Shown here: piece after piece, positions 48,386 to 56,793 of the stretch
Layout: each line of letters opens with the position of its first letter
Numbering within the stretch: the stretch's first letter is position 1
DNA from: Curtobacterium sp. MCSS17_008
GTDB taxonomy: Bacteria > Actinomycetota > Actinomycetes > Actinomycetales > Microbacteriaceae
Assembly: GCF_003234185.1 (NCBI RefSeq)
Contig: NZ_QKSM01000001.1
Location: forward strand, 124,001-188,000
Direction: 5' to 3'
Length of the DNA: 64,000 nucleotides
The notes under the pieces: generated by a model
What the model was told of the DNA's origin: nothing
Seen by the model: only the letters and a program-made list of their open reading frames with translations
Databases searched by the model: none
Made by a program: the position numbers and the translations under genes

Positions 48386-48963
48386 TTCGTGGTCCTCCTC
48401 GGGGCCAGCAGGGTCACGCCGTCGGAGGCCGGGGGGAGTCCCGCGAGCATCGCGACGATCTCCTCCCAGGCCTCGACGTGCGCGGTCAGGTCCTCGTCGC
48501 GGGGGGTCCACGACGCCCGGAGCTCGAGCTGCGCGCCGTCGCCCTGGGCCGCGAGGTCGCCGTAGCCGCGCGAGATGATCTTGGTCGCGGTGCCCGACGC
48601 TCGGTCGTAGGTCGCTCCGTGGGCGGCGAGTGCGTCCACCAGCCAGCTCCACGTGACGTCCGCGACGAACTCGTCGACGCCGATCTCGGGTTCGAGCGGC
48701 GCCTGGGCGAAGGTCACGACGCGGAACGCGCCGCCCCACCCCTCGGGTTCTGCGGGGTCGTACAGGGCGATGAACCGACCGGTCCCGAGGTCGGAGTCGA
48801 TGCCGTGCACGGCGCCGGAGACGTCTGCGGCCAGCGCGATCGAGTGGGGCGCGATCCGCGAGGGCGAGGGGATCTCGGTGACGGTCGTCTCGGTGCGGGT
48901 CCCGCCCGACGCGACGAACGCACGGAGGCGCTCGAAGGCCTCGGGCTCTCGGGATTCGGACAC
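48382..48963 (-). CDS. DUF3000 protein
   Basis: A 193-aa soluble protein of an actinobacterial family with no known function, always upstream of rnd. Family blocks are PSRIAPHSIALAADV near 38-55, GRFIALYDPAEPEGWGGAFR near 65 and the C-terminal SWTPRDEDLTAHVEAWEEIV. The GTG at 48963 is preceded by TAGTCT 6 nt upstream, so the message is likely leaderless. It overlaps rnd by 4 nt. It diverges from the hydrolase gene with only 23 bp between start codons. Confidence 0.92.
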   Translation of the reverse strand: MSESREPEAFERLRAFVASGGTRTETTVTEIPSPSRIAPHSIALAADVSGAVHGIDSDLGTGRFIALYDPAEPEGWGGAFRVVTFAQAPLEPEIGVDEFVADVTWSWLVDALAAHGATYDRASGTATKIISRGYGDLAAQGDGAQLELRASWTPRDEDLTAHVEAWEEIVAMLAGLPPASDGVTLLAPRRTTK

Positions 48964-48969
48964 GCATGC

Positions 48970-48979
48970 AGACTAGGCT
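48970..48979. promoter_or_regulatory. Overlapping divergent -10 hexamers (DUF3000 and hydrolase)
   Basis: On the minus strand TAGTCT (48970-48975) lies 6 nt before the DUF3000 GTG. On the plus strand TAGGCT (48974-48979) lies 7 nt before the hydrolase ATG. The two boxes share the TA at 48974-48975, so the two promoters should exclude each other. Confidence 0.55.
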
Positions 48980-48986
48980 CCGCACC

Positions 48987-50210
48987 ATGTCCCGATCCGC
49001 GCGACCCGCCGAGGACGTCGCCCAGGAGGCCGCTCGGTCGGTCGGGTTCGTCGCTCTCGGGGCGGGTGTCGCCGCGGCCGCCGTCGCCACCGCCGTGGTC
49101 GGCGGCTTCGTCGCCGCGGTCGCCCGGGCCGTCGTCACACCCGACCGGAAGCGCACCGAGCGCGTCCCGATCCACGCGGTCGACACCGGGCGGATGACCG
49201 TGACGCTCGAGCGGACGGCCGACACCGAGCTCCAGGGCCGGTACAGCCTGTGGTTCGGAGCGGGCACCGGGCACATGCGGGTCGGCGAGGTGCTCGGCAC
49301 CACCGACACCACCGTCACCCGGCGGATCATCGCGATCGACGCCGGCGACCCCACCGCCGCCCGGCGCGGGCGATGGGGTGGCTGGTTCTACCTGAACCCC
49401 GGCGAACTCGACGTGCCCGTCGAGGACGTCGACATCCCGACCCCGAACGGCCCGTCTCCGGCCTGGGTCGTGCGCGCCGACGCCCCGGACGCGCCCTGGG
49501 CCGTGCTCGTCCACGGCCGCGGGGTCACGCGCGCCGAGACGATCCGCGCCGTCCCGGTCTTCCGCGCCGCGGGCTACTCCGTGGTCCTCGCCTCGTGGCG
49601 GAACGACGGTGTCGCCCCGCGCAGCGAGGACGGTCGGTACGGCCTCGGCAGCACCGAGTGGGAGGACGTCGACGGCGTCCTCCGCTGGCTCACCACGCAG
49701 CACGCCCGGAGCGTCGTGCTCATGGGCTGGTCGATGGGCGGCGCGGTCGTCCTGCAGACGCTCGTCCGATCGCGGTTCGCCGGGCTCGTCGACGGGATCG
49801 TGCTCGAGTCCCCGGTCGTGGACTGGCACGCCGTGCTCAAGTCACAGAGCCGGGTCCTCAAGCTCCCGCGGCCGGTCAGGAAGATCGCCCAGCGCATCCT
49901 CCGCACGCCCGTCCTGCACCACGTCGCCGGGCTGCGCCACCCGGTGGACCTGCGGGAGCTCGACATGGTCGCCCGGGCCGACGAGCTCGACGTGCCGATC
50001 CTCATCCTGCACAGCGACGACGACGGGTTCGTGCCGTCATCGGCGTCGCACGAGCTGGCGCGGGTACGGCCGGACATCGTCCGGCTCGAGGTGCAGACGA
50101 CCGCGCGGCACACCAAGCTCTGGAACCACGACGCGGACTGGTTCGACGCGCGGATCCTCGCGTGGCTGACCGAGGTGGTGCAGCCGACGGACGCGACCAG
50201 CGCCCAGTAG
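48987..50210 (+). CDS. Alpha/beta-hydrolase with an N-terminal membrane helix
   Basis: A 407-aa protein of unknown substrate. After a basic start there is one hydrophobic helix (~20-48, VGFVALGAGVAAAAVATAVV). A beta-rich region of about 110 residues follows, then the hydrolase domain: oxyanion VLVHGRGVTR near 163, nucleophile elbow LMGWSMGGAVV near 240, the acid in ILILHSDDDGFVP near 345 and the His in TTARHTKLWN near 378. It resembles prolyl-oligopeptidase-type or serine lipase-type hydrolases anchored in the membrane. The ATG at 48987 fits the leaderless promoter; an ATG at 48966 lies upstream of the -10. Confidence 0.85.
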   Translation: MSRSARPAEDVAQEAARSVGFVALGAGVAAAAVATAVVGGFVAAVARAVVTPDRKRTERVPIHAVDTGRMTVTLERTADTELQGRYSLWFGAGTGHMRVGEVLGTTDTTVTRRIIAIDAGDPTAARRGRWGGWFYLNPGELDVPVEDVDIPTPNGPSPAWVVRADAPDAPWAVLVHGRGVTRAETIRAVPVFRAAGYSVVLASWRNDGVAPRSEDGRYGLGSTEWEDVDGVLRWLTTQHARSVVLMGWSMGGAVVLQTLVRSRFAGLVDGIVLESPVVDWHAVLKSQSRVLKLPRPVRKIAQRILRTPVLHHVAGLRHPVDLRELDMVARADELDVPILILHSDDDGFVPSSASHELARVRPDIVRLEVQTTARHTKLWNHDADWFDARILAWLTEVVQPTDATSAQ

Positions 50211-50224
50211 ACGCGACTGGCAGA

Positions 50225-50268
50225 CGGACTGGAGGCACGATGCCAGCGGGCACCGCGCCTCCCGTCCG
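50225..50268. repeat. Dispersed GGAGGCnCG inverted repeat, copy 5
   Basis: 20-bp arms (CGGACTGGAGGCACGATGCC and complement at 50249-50268) with three mismatches, between the convergent hydrolase and the 236-aa gene. Confidence 0.7.
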
Positions 50269-50275
50269 ACGCAGG

Positions 50276-50986
50276 TCAGGTCCGACCTTCGTCGGAGACG
50301 TCCGCGGTCCGTCTCGCGCTCGTCGTCGCGAGGACCGCAGTGCGGTCCGGTGTGAACGCGACGGTGGCGACCACCCCTGGTCCGTCGAGGGCGCAGAAGG
50401 GGAGGTCGACTGCGCCGAAGGCGGACACCGCGTCCACGAAGGACCCGAGGTCGTGGACCGTGAACCCGCGTTCGGCCGCGAGGCCGTACTTGGTCGCGAA
50501 CGTCCGCGCGGTCGATCGGGCGCCCTGCTCGAAGAGCCTGATGCGGTCGTCGGGCGCGAGGAGTCGGACGAGTTCGAGCGCCCGGTCCGCACCGGGTGCC
50601 GCGGAGGCGCCGAGCAGCACCGTGAGTTCAGCGGCGCTGATGGTCTCGACCCCGGCGGCACGGTCGACGACCGCGGCGGACAGGAACGTTCCGTCCGACG
50701 CCCGGAGCAGGACCGTGAGGAGCTCGTCGCCGAGGTCGACCTGCCGGACCAGGACCGGTTCGTCCCCGAGCGCATCGAGTGACGCCACGAGGGCACCGTA
50801 GCCGGGCTGCCCCGCACTTCTGCTCCGGCGGAGCGCCCGGGCGAGCGCGGCGGCGGGGGCGTCGTACGCGAGCACCTCGGCGTCGAGCGGGACAGCGGCC
50901 AGGATCTCGTGGGCACGGTCGGGGACGTCGGGGTGTCTGGGGAGGGTCAGACAGAGCAGTGGCACGCTCGTGCCGGAGGACGTCAC
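50276..50986 (-). CDS. Unknown protein, last gene of the WXG100/immunity-like operon
   Basis: A 236-aa soluble protein that I do not recognise. It is Ala/Leu/Val-rich with VPLDAEVLAYDAPAAALA near 35 and a C-terminal half with RIRLFEQGARSTARTFATKY near 150. No signal peptide or membrane helix is seen. The GTG start comes 1 nt after the stop of the Imm26-like gene, so it is translationally coupled to it. By position it is likely another immunity or accessory protein of the toxin-type locus; nothing in the sequence proves that. Confidence 0.65.
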   Translation of the reverse strand: MTSSGTSVPLLCLTLPRHPDVPDRAHEILAAVPLDAEVLAYDAPAAALARALRRSRSAGQPGYGALVASLDALGDEPVLVRQVDLGDELLTVLLRASDGTFLSAAVVDRAAGVETISAAELTVLLGASAAPGADRALELVRLLAPDDRIRLFEQGARSTARTFATKYGLAAERGFTVHDLGSFVDAVSAFGAVDLPFCALDGPGVVATVAFTPDRTAVLATTSARRTADVSDEGRT

Positions 50987-50987
50987 G

Positions 50988-51773
50988 TCAGGCCTCGGGG
51001 AAGAGATCAGCGGATCGCGGTGACGCCCGGTAGCGGAGGTGCTCGAAGTCCGGGTGCCAGTCGACCATGCCGGCCACCGCCCGGACGGCGATGTCGACGA
51101 AGAACGGGGACACGACCACCTGTCGCGGAACGGTCTCGGCCTCGATCACACTCGCGGGCCGTGACCTGCTGCCCGAGAAGTCCGTGACCTGCACACCGTC
51201 GGCGGCGGTGCCCCACGAGTACGCGGGGAGCAGTCGCCCCGCGTCGGGCGTGGCCGTGCCGACGATCTCCCACATGCCCGGCCGGAACCGAGCGGGCAGG
51301 GTGAGTCCGGCGACGACGGGCTGTGTGGCGAGCACCACGAGCGGGTCCGCCGGCGGCGGGACGTCCTCCGGGCGCCGGAAGACGGTGACGTAGACGGCGT
51401 CGAAGACCTCGGCGATCACGTGCCCGAGCAGGGCGTCACCGGTCCTGTCCGGGATCAGGAAGACGTCACCGGCTGCCGCCGAGAACGGCGGTCGGCTCAG
51501 CGGGTGGAACGCGTCGGCGGTCGCGGCGGATGCAGGGGCTACGGTCGGGTCCGGCGTTGCCAACGGTGTCGGTGCCACCCCGGTCCGGCGCAGTCGCTGC
51601 GCGCGCTCGTCGAGGGCCGGCCCTGGCTGCGCGTGGTCGACGACCTCGATCGTGAACAACGCCTCGGGGTCGGCGCGGGTCTCGGCGGAGAGCTCCGCGA
51701 ACAGCTGCTCGCGGCTGTCGGCCTGATGGAGCTGCTGCGCCGACCGCTCGGCGTTCTTCCGTCTACCGAACAC
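50988..51773 (-). CDS. Imm26-like immunity protein
   Basis: 261 aa. A ~75-residue charged N-terminus (FGRRKNAERSAQQLHQADSR after the GTG) precedes a domain that begins AAGDVFLIPDRTGDALLGHV near 107, the typical opening of the immunity family Imm26, followed by MWEIVGTATPDAG and a C-terminal WHPDFEHLRYR. Imm26 proteins protect cells from polymorphic toxins. The GTG at 51773 has GGAGG 5 nt upstream and overlaps the end of the preceding gene by 11 nt. The Imm26 call is by recalled pattern, so moderate. Confidence 0.6.
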   Translation of the reverse strand: MFGRRKNAERSAQQLHQADSREQLFAELSAETRADPEALFTIEVVDHAQPGPALDERAQRLRRTGVAPTPLATPDPTVAPASAATADAFHPLSRPPFSAAAGDVFLIPDRTGDALLGHVIAEVFDAVYVTVFRRPEDVPPPADPLVVLATQPVVAGLTLPARFRPGMWEIVGTATPDAGRLLPAYSWGTAADGVQVTDFSGSRSRPASVIEAETVPRQVVVSPFFVDIAVRAVAGMVDWHPDFEHLRYRASPRSADLFPEA

Positions 51774-53103
51774 CGTGGCCTCCGTCGCCTTCGATCGCGG
51801 TGCGGATGAGTTGCTCCGGTCGTGGGAGTCCGGCCGGCATCTCCGTCGTGAACCACGGGAGCTCGACGGAGTCGATCCGGCCGTCGAGCATCCGGACGAG
51901 GATCTCGCCCGCAAGTGGCGACTCGTCGGTGCGGTAGGCCAGTGACCCCGGGAAGGGACCGTCGGCGAAGTCCGCTCGAGGTGTCGCCGCGAGCACGACG
52001 TCCCAGTTCCGCGGAGCTGTCTCGTGGACGGCACGCACCGCCTCGGCCTGCTGTCGGAGCTCCGCCGTTCCCTGCCCGGGGAGCGTGTCGAGGAATGCGA
52101 GCAGGAGCGACCGGACCCGTTCCGCCGCGAGGTCGGCGTCTCGACTGCCGATCGAGGGCGCGTCTCGGAAGGCTGGTGACAGCACTTCGTCCGACGGCTG
52201 CGTCCGGAAGGACACGAAGTCCTGCTCCGTCTCCTCGTGGTGGAGCCAGATTGCAGCGCCCCCGCCTGGCATCATGACGATGATCGTCGGAGGGGTCTCC
52301 GGTCCGAAGTAGTGCCACGACTCGAACTCCGGGTGCGGTCCGGCGACGAGCCGAGACCCGTCCGAGAACGTCATCGTCAAGGTCGACCCCGTCACCCGAG
52401 CGGCAGTGACCTCGAGCGTGTGCAGACGGAGAGCCGGTACCAGTCCCGACTTGTCACCCTCCGGGTCGATCGTCGTGGCGGTGTCGGGTGACCGTCCGAG
52501 GGAGAACAGGCACTCCAGGATGACGCGCGCGCCGTTCGAGAACAGGAGCCGGAGCGCGTAGTCGACCCAGACGGCGTCGACCGTCTCTCCGACGAGGAGC
52601 AGGGGGACGTCCTCGACGGCCAGTTCGTTCATCGTGCGCGCTCCTCGCGGCGACCCGACGTCTCGACCTGCTTCCGTGAACGGACGAGCGCTCACTGCTT
52701 CCGCGGTAGGACGAGCGCTCATTTCATGAGCGTGCGCGTCCGCCTCGGTCTTGTAGATCTCGCCCCATGCGATGCTCGCGGGCATGGCATGGGCAGGCAG
52801 ATCGACGTCAGGCAGACAGATCTGCACGAAGTGCGGGAAGGCGGGGAACGCCCACAGGTCTTCGTCTTCGAATCGACTCCACAGCAACAGCTCAGTGATA
52901 CCGAGCGGGTGACCGAGTTCCTGTCCGTTCACGGGTGGATCGCAGCTGACCATCAGCGCATGGTGACCGTTCGGAAGCTCGATCGTTCGTTCGACCTCGC
53001 ACCGGAACACGGCCGAAAATCGAGTGTCGTCCATGGATGAGAGGAAGAAGACCTTCCTGGTGTCATCGGTGTTCTTCGCTGGACCTCGGAGGGCATCGCT
53101 CAC
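51763..53103 (-). CDS. Three-module immunity-type fusion protein (DUF6188 in the centre)
   Basis: 446 aa made of three parts. Residues 24-127 are an unknown domain (PPVNGQELGHPLGITELLLW). Residues 128-157 are a linker with a 9-residue tandem repeat (SARPTAEAV, SARPFTEAG). Residues 158-288 look like DUF6188 (YALRLLFSNGARVILE and LTMTFSDGSRLVAGPHPEFE). Residues ~300-446 are a further unknown domain. The GTG at 53103 overlaps the previous stop (GTGA). Inside, an ATG at 52632 has GAGGAG 8 nt upstream, so the DUF6188 part may also be made separately. It looks like a fusion of once separate immunity genes. Confidence 0.7.
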   Translation of the reverse strand: MSDALRGPAKNTDDTRKVFFLSSMDDTRFSAVFRCEVERTIELPNGHHALMVSCDPPVNGQELGHPLGITELLLWSRFEDEDLWAFPAFPHFVQICLPDVDLPAHAMPASIAWGEIYKTEADAHAHEMSARPTAEAVSARPFTEAGRDVGSPRGARTMNELAVEDVPLLLVGETVDAVWVDYALRLLFSNGARVILECLFSLGRSPDTATTIDPEGDKSGLVPALRLHTLEVTAARVTGSTLTMTFSDGSRLVAGPHPEFESWHYFGPETPPTIIVMMPGGGAAIWLHHEETEQDFVSFRTQPSDEVLSPAFRDAPSIGSRDADLAAERVRSLLLAFLDTLPGQGTAELRQQAEAVRAVHETAPRNWDVVLAATPRADFADGPFPGSLAYRTDESPLAGEILVRMLDGRIDSVELPWFTTEMPAGLPRPEQLIRTAIEGDGGHGVR

Positions 53104-53564
53104 GTGTCGTCTGATCTGCTCGACTGAGTAGCTCGGCTGCTCATGGCTGAGATTGGTGTCCCATCCCCGAACATGGCCGTGAAATCACTCCGGACCCCCA
53201 CGCGATCAGGATCAAGGATGACGGTCCAGAACGTCCCGTCCACGACGTCCAGCCGGATGGCAGCCTTCTCGAGTTGCTGAAGATGTTTGGTCTCATAGCC
53301 GATCATCTCGCCGTCGATCAGTTGCAGGATCGCGCGATTGAAGGCCGCGAATGTCTCGCTGTCCAATACGGGATTTGCAACGCCAGGAGTGCTCGACGCT
53401 TCTTCGATCTCGGCAATCGGTAGGTCGGAGTGTCCGACGACGACGACGGAGATGTCTTCGGCTGTCCACGACAACTCTGGGAGGACGAGGGCAGCAAGAA
53501 CATCCCGGAACTCGATGTTTGAACTCGCATCTCGGCTCAGGTCGAGAGTGAACAATCGCAGCAT
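53100..53564 (-). CDS. Unknown protein, second gene of the WXG100/immunity-like operon
   Basis: A 154-aa soluble protein starting MLRLFTLDLSRDASSNIEF. The middle has VLDSETFAAFNRAILQLIDG near 67-86 and IRLDVVDGTFWTVILDPDRV near 103-122; the tail is Ser/Asp-rich and probably disordered. No family recognised. GGGAGAAAG precedes the ATG, and it lies 14 bp after the WXG100-like gene. By position it is probably an immunity protein. Base composition here is less GC-rich than in the flanking core genes. Confidence 0.65.
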   Translation of the reverse strand: MLRLFTLDLSRDASSNIEFRDVLAALVLPELSWTAEDISVVVVGHSDLPIAEIEEASSTPGVANPVLDSETFAAFNRAILQLIDGEMIGYETKHLQQLEKAAIRLDVVDGTFWTVILDPDRVGVRSDFTAMFGDGTPISAMSSRATQSSRSDDT

Positions 53565-53578
53565 TGGACTTTCTCCCG

Positions 53579-53956
53579 TCAGGGGAGCGGCCGAGCTGGT
53601 TTGGCCCGCCTCCGAGTGCCGCCGGTCTCGTTCGGCTCGTAGGTGTGGTAATGCGGATTCGGGTGGACCCGTCGTCGGTCCTCTTGCTTCGCTGCCTCGC
53701 GCAGCTCGTCGACGAACCCGACGAGGGAGGAGAGCGCATCCGAGAGCTTGCCCGCGCTCCGTGAAGCGATGCCGGCGTTGTCGGCGAACACCTGCGAGAA
53801 GTACCCGCGGAACTCGCGCCCCGCGTTCGACGCCGCCGCGGACCGCGTCGCAGTCTGTCCGTCGATCGCCGACGCGAGACTCTGCGCCGCCGACTTCAGC
53901 GCGTCGGCGTCTCCGTACGAGTACCCCGTCGGATCGTTGCCGTGGACCTTCGCCAT
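53579..53956 (-). CDS. WXG100-like protein, possible orphan N-terminal part of a type VII polymorphic toxin
   Basis: 125 aa. Residues ~10-92 form a two-helix WXG100/LXG-type hairpin (YSYGDADALKSAAQSLASAI, then REFRGYFSQVF, then LSDALSSLVGFVDELREAAK). This is the kind of module found at the front of Microbacteriaceae polymorphic toxins. The remaining ~33 residues (RVHPNPHYHTYEP, RRRAKPARPLP) are basic and disordered, and no toxin domain follows. First gene of a five-gene operon whose others look like immunity proteins. It could be a stand-alone secreted partner or a toxin remnant. Confidence 0.65.
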   Translation of the reverse strand: MAKVHGNDPTGYSYGDADALKSAAQSLASAIDGQTATRSAAASNAGREFRGYFSQVFADNAGIASRSAGKLSDALSSLVGFVDELREAAKQEDRRRVHPNPHYHTYEPNETGGTRRRAKPARPLP

Positions 53957-54050
53957 GATGTCTCCCCGCGATGACTCCTTGATCCTGTCACAGCGTCAAG
54001 CGGAGCGTCCAGGCGGAGAAGTGTCGTACACAGCCACCAGGCGACGCAGA

Positions 54051-54503
54051 TCAGGTGGCCGCGACCGCCGCCTGCACCTGCCGCTGCACCCGACCGAGCA
54101 TGCCGACCATGCCCCGGATCCGCAGCGGGCTGACCGCCTCGGTGAGCCCGAGTGTCAGCGGGTAGTCCACCGGGACCGCCAGGACCTCCGGAGCCGTCAG
54201 CCCGGACAGTCCCTGCGCCAGGATCGAGGCGAAGCCACGGGTGGTCGGCGCCTCGCGCGGCGCCGTCGCGTGCATCCGCACCACGTCCGGGCCGTCGCCG
54301 TCGGCCCCCACCGTCACGGTGATGAACACGGGGGACTGGCACTCCTCGACGCGCTCGAGTTCGTCCTCGTGCCCCTGCAGTCGCTCGGGCAGCGCGGGGA
54401 GCTCGTCGGAGAACTCGAGGAGCAGCTGGAGCCGGTCCTGCTGGGACAGCTCGAGGAAGTCGTCGCGGATCTCGGCGAGGGGCTGGGGGAGTGCGTCGCT
54501 CAT
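54051..54503 (-). CDS. sufE: SufE-family sulfur acceptor
   Basis: Accepts sulfur from a cysteine desulfurase on a conserved Cys for Fe-S cluster assembly. 150 aa with Cys55 in VEECQSPVF and the family motifs [16 protein letters not shown] near 28 and [16 protein letters not shown] near 90. GAREAP-type residues before TRGFA are present as [11 protein letters not shown]. The ATG overlaps the sulfurtransferase stop by 4 nt, an arrangement common in actinobacteria that hints at joint sulfur handling. Confidence 0.92.
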   Translation of the reverse strand: MSDALPQPLAEIRDDFLELSQQDRLQLLLEFSDELPALPERLQGHEDELERVEECQSPVFITVTVGADGDGPDVVRMHATAPREAPTTRGFASILAQGLSGLTAPEVLAVPVDYPLTLGLTEAVSPLRIRGMVGMLGRVQRQVQAAVAAT

Positions 54504-55411
54504 CGTCCGGGAACCGTACCCGGTTCGGTGCCGGTGGCGATCGGGACGCGCACCGCGCTGCCCCACTCGGTCCACGAGCCGTCGTAGTTGCGGACGTTCT
54601 CGACACCGAGCAGGTGCTGGAGCACGAACCACGTGTGGCTCGACCGCTCGCCGATCCGGCAGTAGGCGATGACCTCGTCGGCGTCGCCGATCCCGGCGCC
54701 GTCGCGGTAGACGGCGTCGAGCTCCTCGCGGCTCTTGAACGTGCCGTCGGCGGCGGCCGCGGTGGCCCACGGGATGTTCACGGCGGTCGGGACGTGTCCG
54801 GCGCGCAGAGCGCCCTCTTGCGGGTAGTCCGGCGCGGTGGTGCGCTCACCCGAGTACTCCGGGGCGCTGCGGACGTCGATCAGCGGCTTGCCGAGGTGGT
54901 CGAGCACGTCCTCCTTGAACGCGCGGACCTGTTCGTCGCGGCGCGCGACGACGGGGTACTCGACGGGCGTGACCTCGGTGCGGTCGGTGGTGAGCGTGCG
55001 GTCCTCGGCGATCCACTTCCCCCGGCCACCGTCGAGCAGGCGGACGTCCTCGTGCCCGAACAGGGTGAAGACCCAGAGGGCGTAGGCGGCCCACCAGTTG
55101 TTCTTGTCGCCGTAGACGACCACGGTGGTGTCGCGCCCGATGCCCTTGCCGCCCACGAGTGCGGCGAAGGCCTCGCCGTCGATGTAGTCGCGCTGCACGG
55201 GGTCGTTGAGGTCGGTGTGCCAGTCGATCTTCACCGCTCCGGGCACGTGTCCGGTCTCGTAGAGCAGGACGTCCTCGTCGGACTCGACGACGACCAGGTC
55301 GGGGGAGCCGGCACCGGCGTCGAGCTGCTCCTGCAGCCACTCGGTCGACACCAGGCGCTCGGGGTGGGCGTAGGCGGCGAACTTCTCGGACGGGTCGACC
55401 GGTGCGGTCAT
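54500..55411 (-). CDS. sseA: Thiosulfate / 3-mercaptopyruvate sulfurtransferase (two rhodanese domains)
   Basis: Moves sulfane sulfur to an acceptor. 303 aa: an inactive N-terminal rhodanese domain ([17 protein letters not shown] near 54-70) and a catalytic C-terminal one with [12 protein letters not shown] near 177 and the active Cys251 in [14 protein letters not shown], the CRxGERSS loop of actinobacterial thiosulfate sulfurtransferases. GGAGG lies 8 nt before the ATG at 55411. It diverges from zapE and is coupled to sufE. Confidence 0.93.
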   Translation of the reverse strand: MTAPVDPSEKFAAYAHPERLVSTEWLQEQLDAGAGSPDLVVVESDEDVLLYETGHVPGAVKIDWHTDLNDPVQRDYIDGEAFAALVGGKGIGRDTTVVVYGDKNNWWAAYALWVFTLFGHEDVRLLDGGRGKWIAEDRTLTTDRTEVTPVEYPVVARRDEQVRAFKEDVLDHLGKPLIDVRSAPEYSGERTTAPDYPQEGALRAGHVPTAVNIPWATAAAADGTFKSREELDAVYRDGAGIGDADEVIAYCRIGERSSHTWFVLQHLLGVENVRNYDGSWTEWGSAVRVPIATGTEPGTVPGR

Positions 55412-55552
55412 CGGGGTACCTCCAGGCTGCGGGACGAGCGGGGCGGTCGAGGCATAGGATCGGTCCTCGGTGCCCGCGGGCAACGGTACGCGGACGTACC
55501 GACCGCCACCTGCAACGTGACACCGCACGACATGCTTCCCGGAGGGGCCCCA

Positions 55553-56551
55553 TTGCCTGCACACCTCGTCGATCGTGACCCGCAGGTGACGCCGCAGCAG
55601 ATGGCCGCGGCCCTCGTGCCGCCGCCGCAGTTCGCCGATGCGTCGTTCGTCAGCTACCGGCCGGACCCGGAGTACCCGTCGCAGGCAGCGGTGCGCGACG
55701 CGGTCGAGGCGTTCGTGGCGGCACGGCCCGAACCGGCGAAGCGCGGGTTGTTCGGTCGCAGGAAGCCCGCCGAGGCCCCGGCGCGCTCCGGCGTCTACCT
55801 GGACGGCGGGTTCGGCGTCGGCAAGACCCACCTGCTCGCCGCCGCGTACCACGCGGAGCCGTCGCGGAAGACCTTCGGCACGTTCATCGAGTACACCGCC
55901 CTCGTCGGCGCGCTCGGGTTCCAGGGCACCGTCGACCTGCTCCGTGGGACGGCGCTCGTGTGCATCGACGAGTTCGAGCTCGACGACCCGGGCGACACCA
56001 TGGTGATGACCCGGCTCATCAAGGAGCTGTCCGAGACCGGCACGCGGTTCGCGGCGACGTCGAACACCCCGCCGGGGGCGCTCGGCGAGGGGCGCTTCGC
56101 CGCACAGGACTTCCTGCGTGAGATCCAGGCGATGTCCGACCGGTTCGAGACGATGCGCATCGACGGGCTCGACTACCGCCGTCGCGCCGTGGACGAGTCA
56201 GCCCGCACCGTCGACGACGTGGCCGGAGGCCTGCCGGAGGGGACGACGACGGTCGACGACTTCCGCGAGGTCGTTGCCCACCTGGCGAGCGTGCACCCGT
56301 CGAAGTACGTCTCGCTGGTCGACGGGCTGGACGCGGTCGGGCTGACCGACGTGCAGGCCTTCACCGACCAGACCGACGCGCTGCGGTGGGTCGCCCTGGT
56401 CGACCGGCTCTACGACGCACAGGTCCGCATCGTCGCCTCGGGGACGCCGCTCGACCAGGTGTACCCGCAGACGATGCTCGACGGCGGCTACCGCAAGAAG
56501 TACCTGCGCGCCGCGTCCCGCGTCGTCGCGCTGTCGCGCGCCGCCGACTGA
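55553..56551 (+). CDS. zapE: Cell division protein ZapE (AFG1-like ATPase)
   Basis: P-loop ATPase that in E. coli associates with FtsZ during division. 332 aa: Walker [12 protein letters not shown] near 84-94, Walker [12 protein letters not shown] near 130, sensor-like [18 protein letters not shown] near 160-178, and a C-terminal [11 protein letters not shown]. The TTG at 55553 is chosen because GGAGG lies 7 nt upstream; an ATG at 55532 would precede that site. A TAGGAT hexamer at 55455-55460 is a likely -10, which gives a leader of about 85 nt. Confidence 0.9.
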   Translation: MPAHLVDRDPQVTPQQMAAALVPPPQFADASFVSYRPDPEYPSQAAVRDAVEAFVAARPEPAKRGLFGRRKPAEAPARSGVYLDGGFGVGKTHLLAAAYHAEPSRKTFGTFIEYTALVGALGFQGTVDLLRGTALVCIDEFELDDPGDTMVMTRLIKELSETGTRFAATSNTPPGALGEGRFAAQDFLREIQAMSDRFETMRIDGLDYRRRAVDESARTVDDVAGGLPEGTTTVDDFREVVAHLASVHPSKYVSLVDGLDAVGLTDVQAFTDQTDALRWVALVDRLYDAQVRIVASGTPLDQVYPQTMLDGGYRKKYLRAASRVVALSRAAD

Positions 56552-56560
56552 ACCATCCGA

Positions 56561-56604
56561 CGGACGGGAGGCCCGTGGCGGTCCCGCCACGGGCCTCCCG
56601 TCCG
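56561..56604 (+). repeat. Dispersed GGAGGCnCG inverted repeat, copy 6 (zapE terminator)
   Basis: Perfect 20-bp arms CGGACGGGAGGCCCGTGGCG with loop GTCC, 9 bp after zapE and before the amtB regulatory region. Confidence 0.85.
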
Positions 56605-56684
56605 GCGCACCCGGCGATCCGTCAGCCGTACCGGACCTGCCGTCCGGGCCGTCGAAACACGACGTTTACATGCGCGCCCGCCGC

Positions 56685-56722
56685 GTTACACCCGCGAAAC
56701 ACTTCGTGCTCCCTCGCGAAAC
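56685..56722 (+). promoter_or_regulatory. GlnR box of amtB
   Basis: GTTAC-n6-GAAAC-n6-TGCTC-n6-GAAAC. Three of four blocks match the GlnR consensus; the third is weak. A CAGACT hexamer follows exactly 10 bp later (56733-56738), the same geometry as at glnA1. Confidence 0.75.
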
Positions 56723-56793
56723 GTCACCTCGCCAGACTCTGATCACCCGAGGGCGGACCCGAGAGCCGCACTGCAATCGCGAGAGGTGAACAG

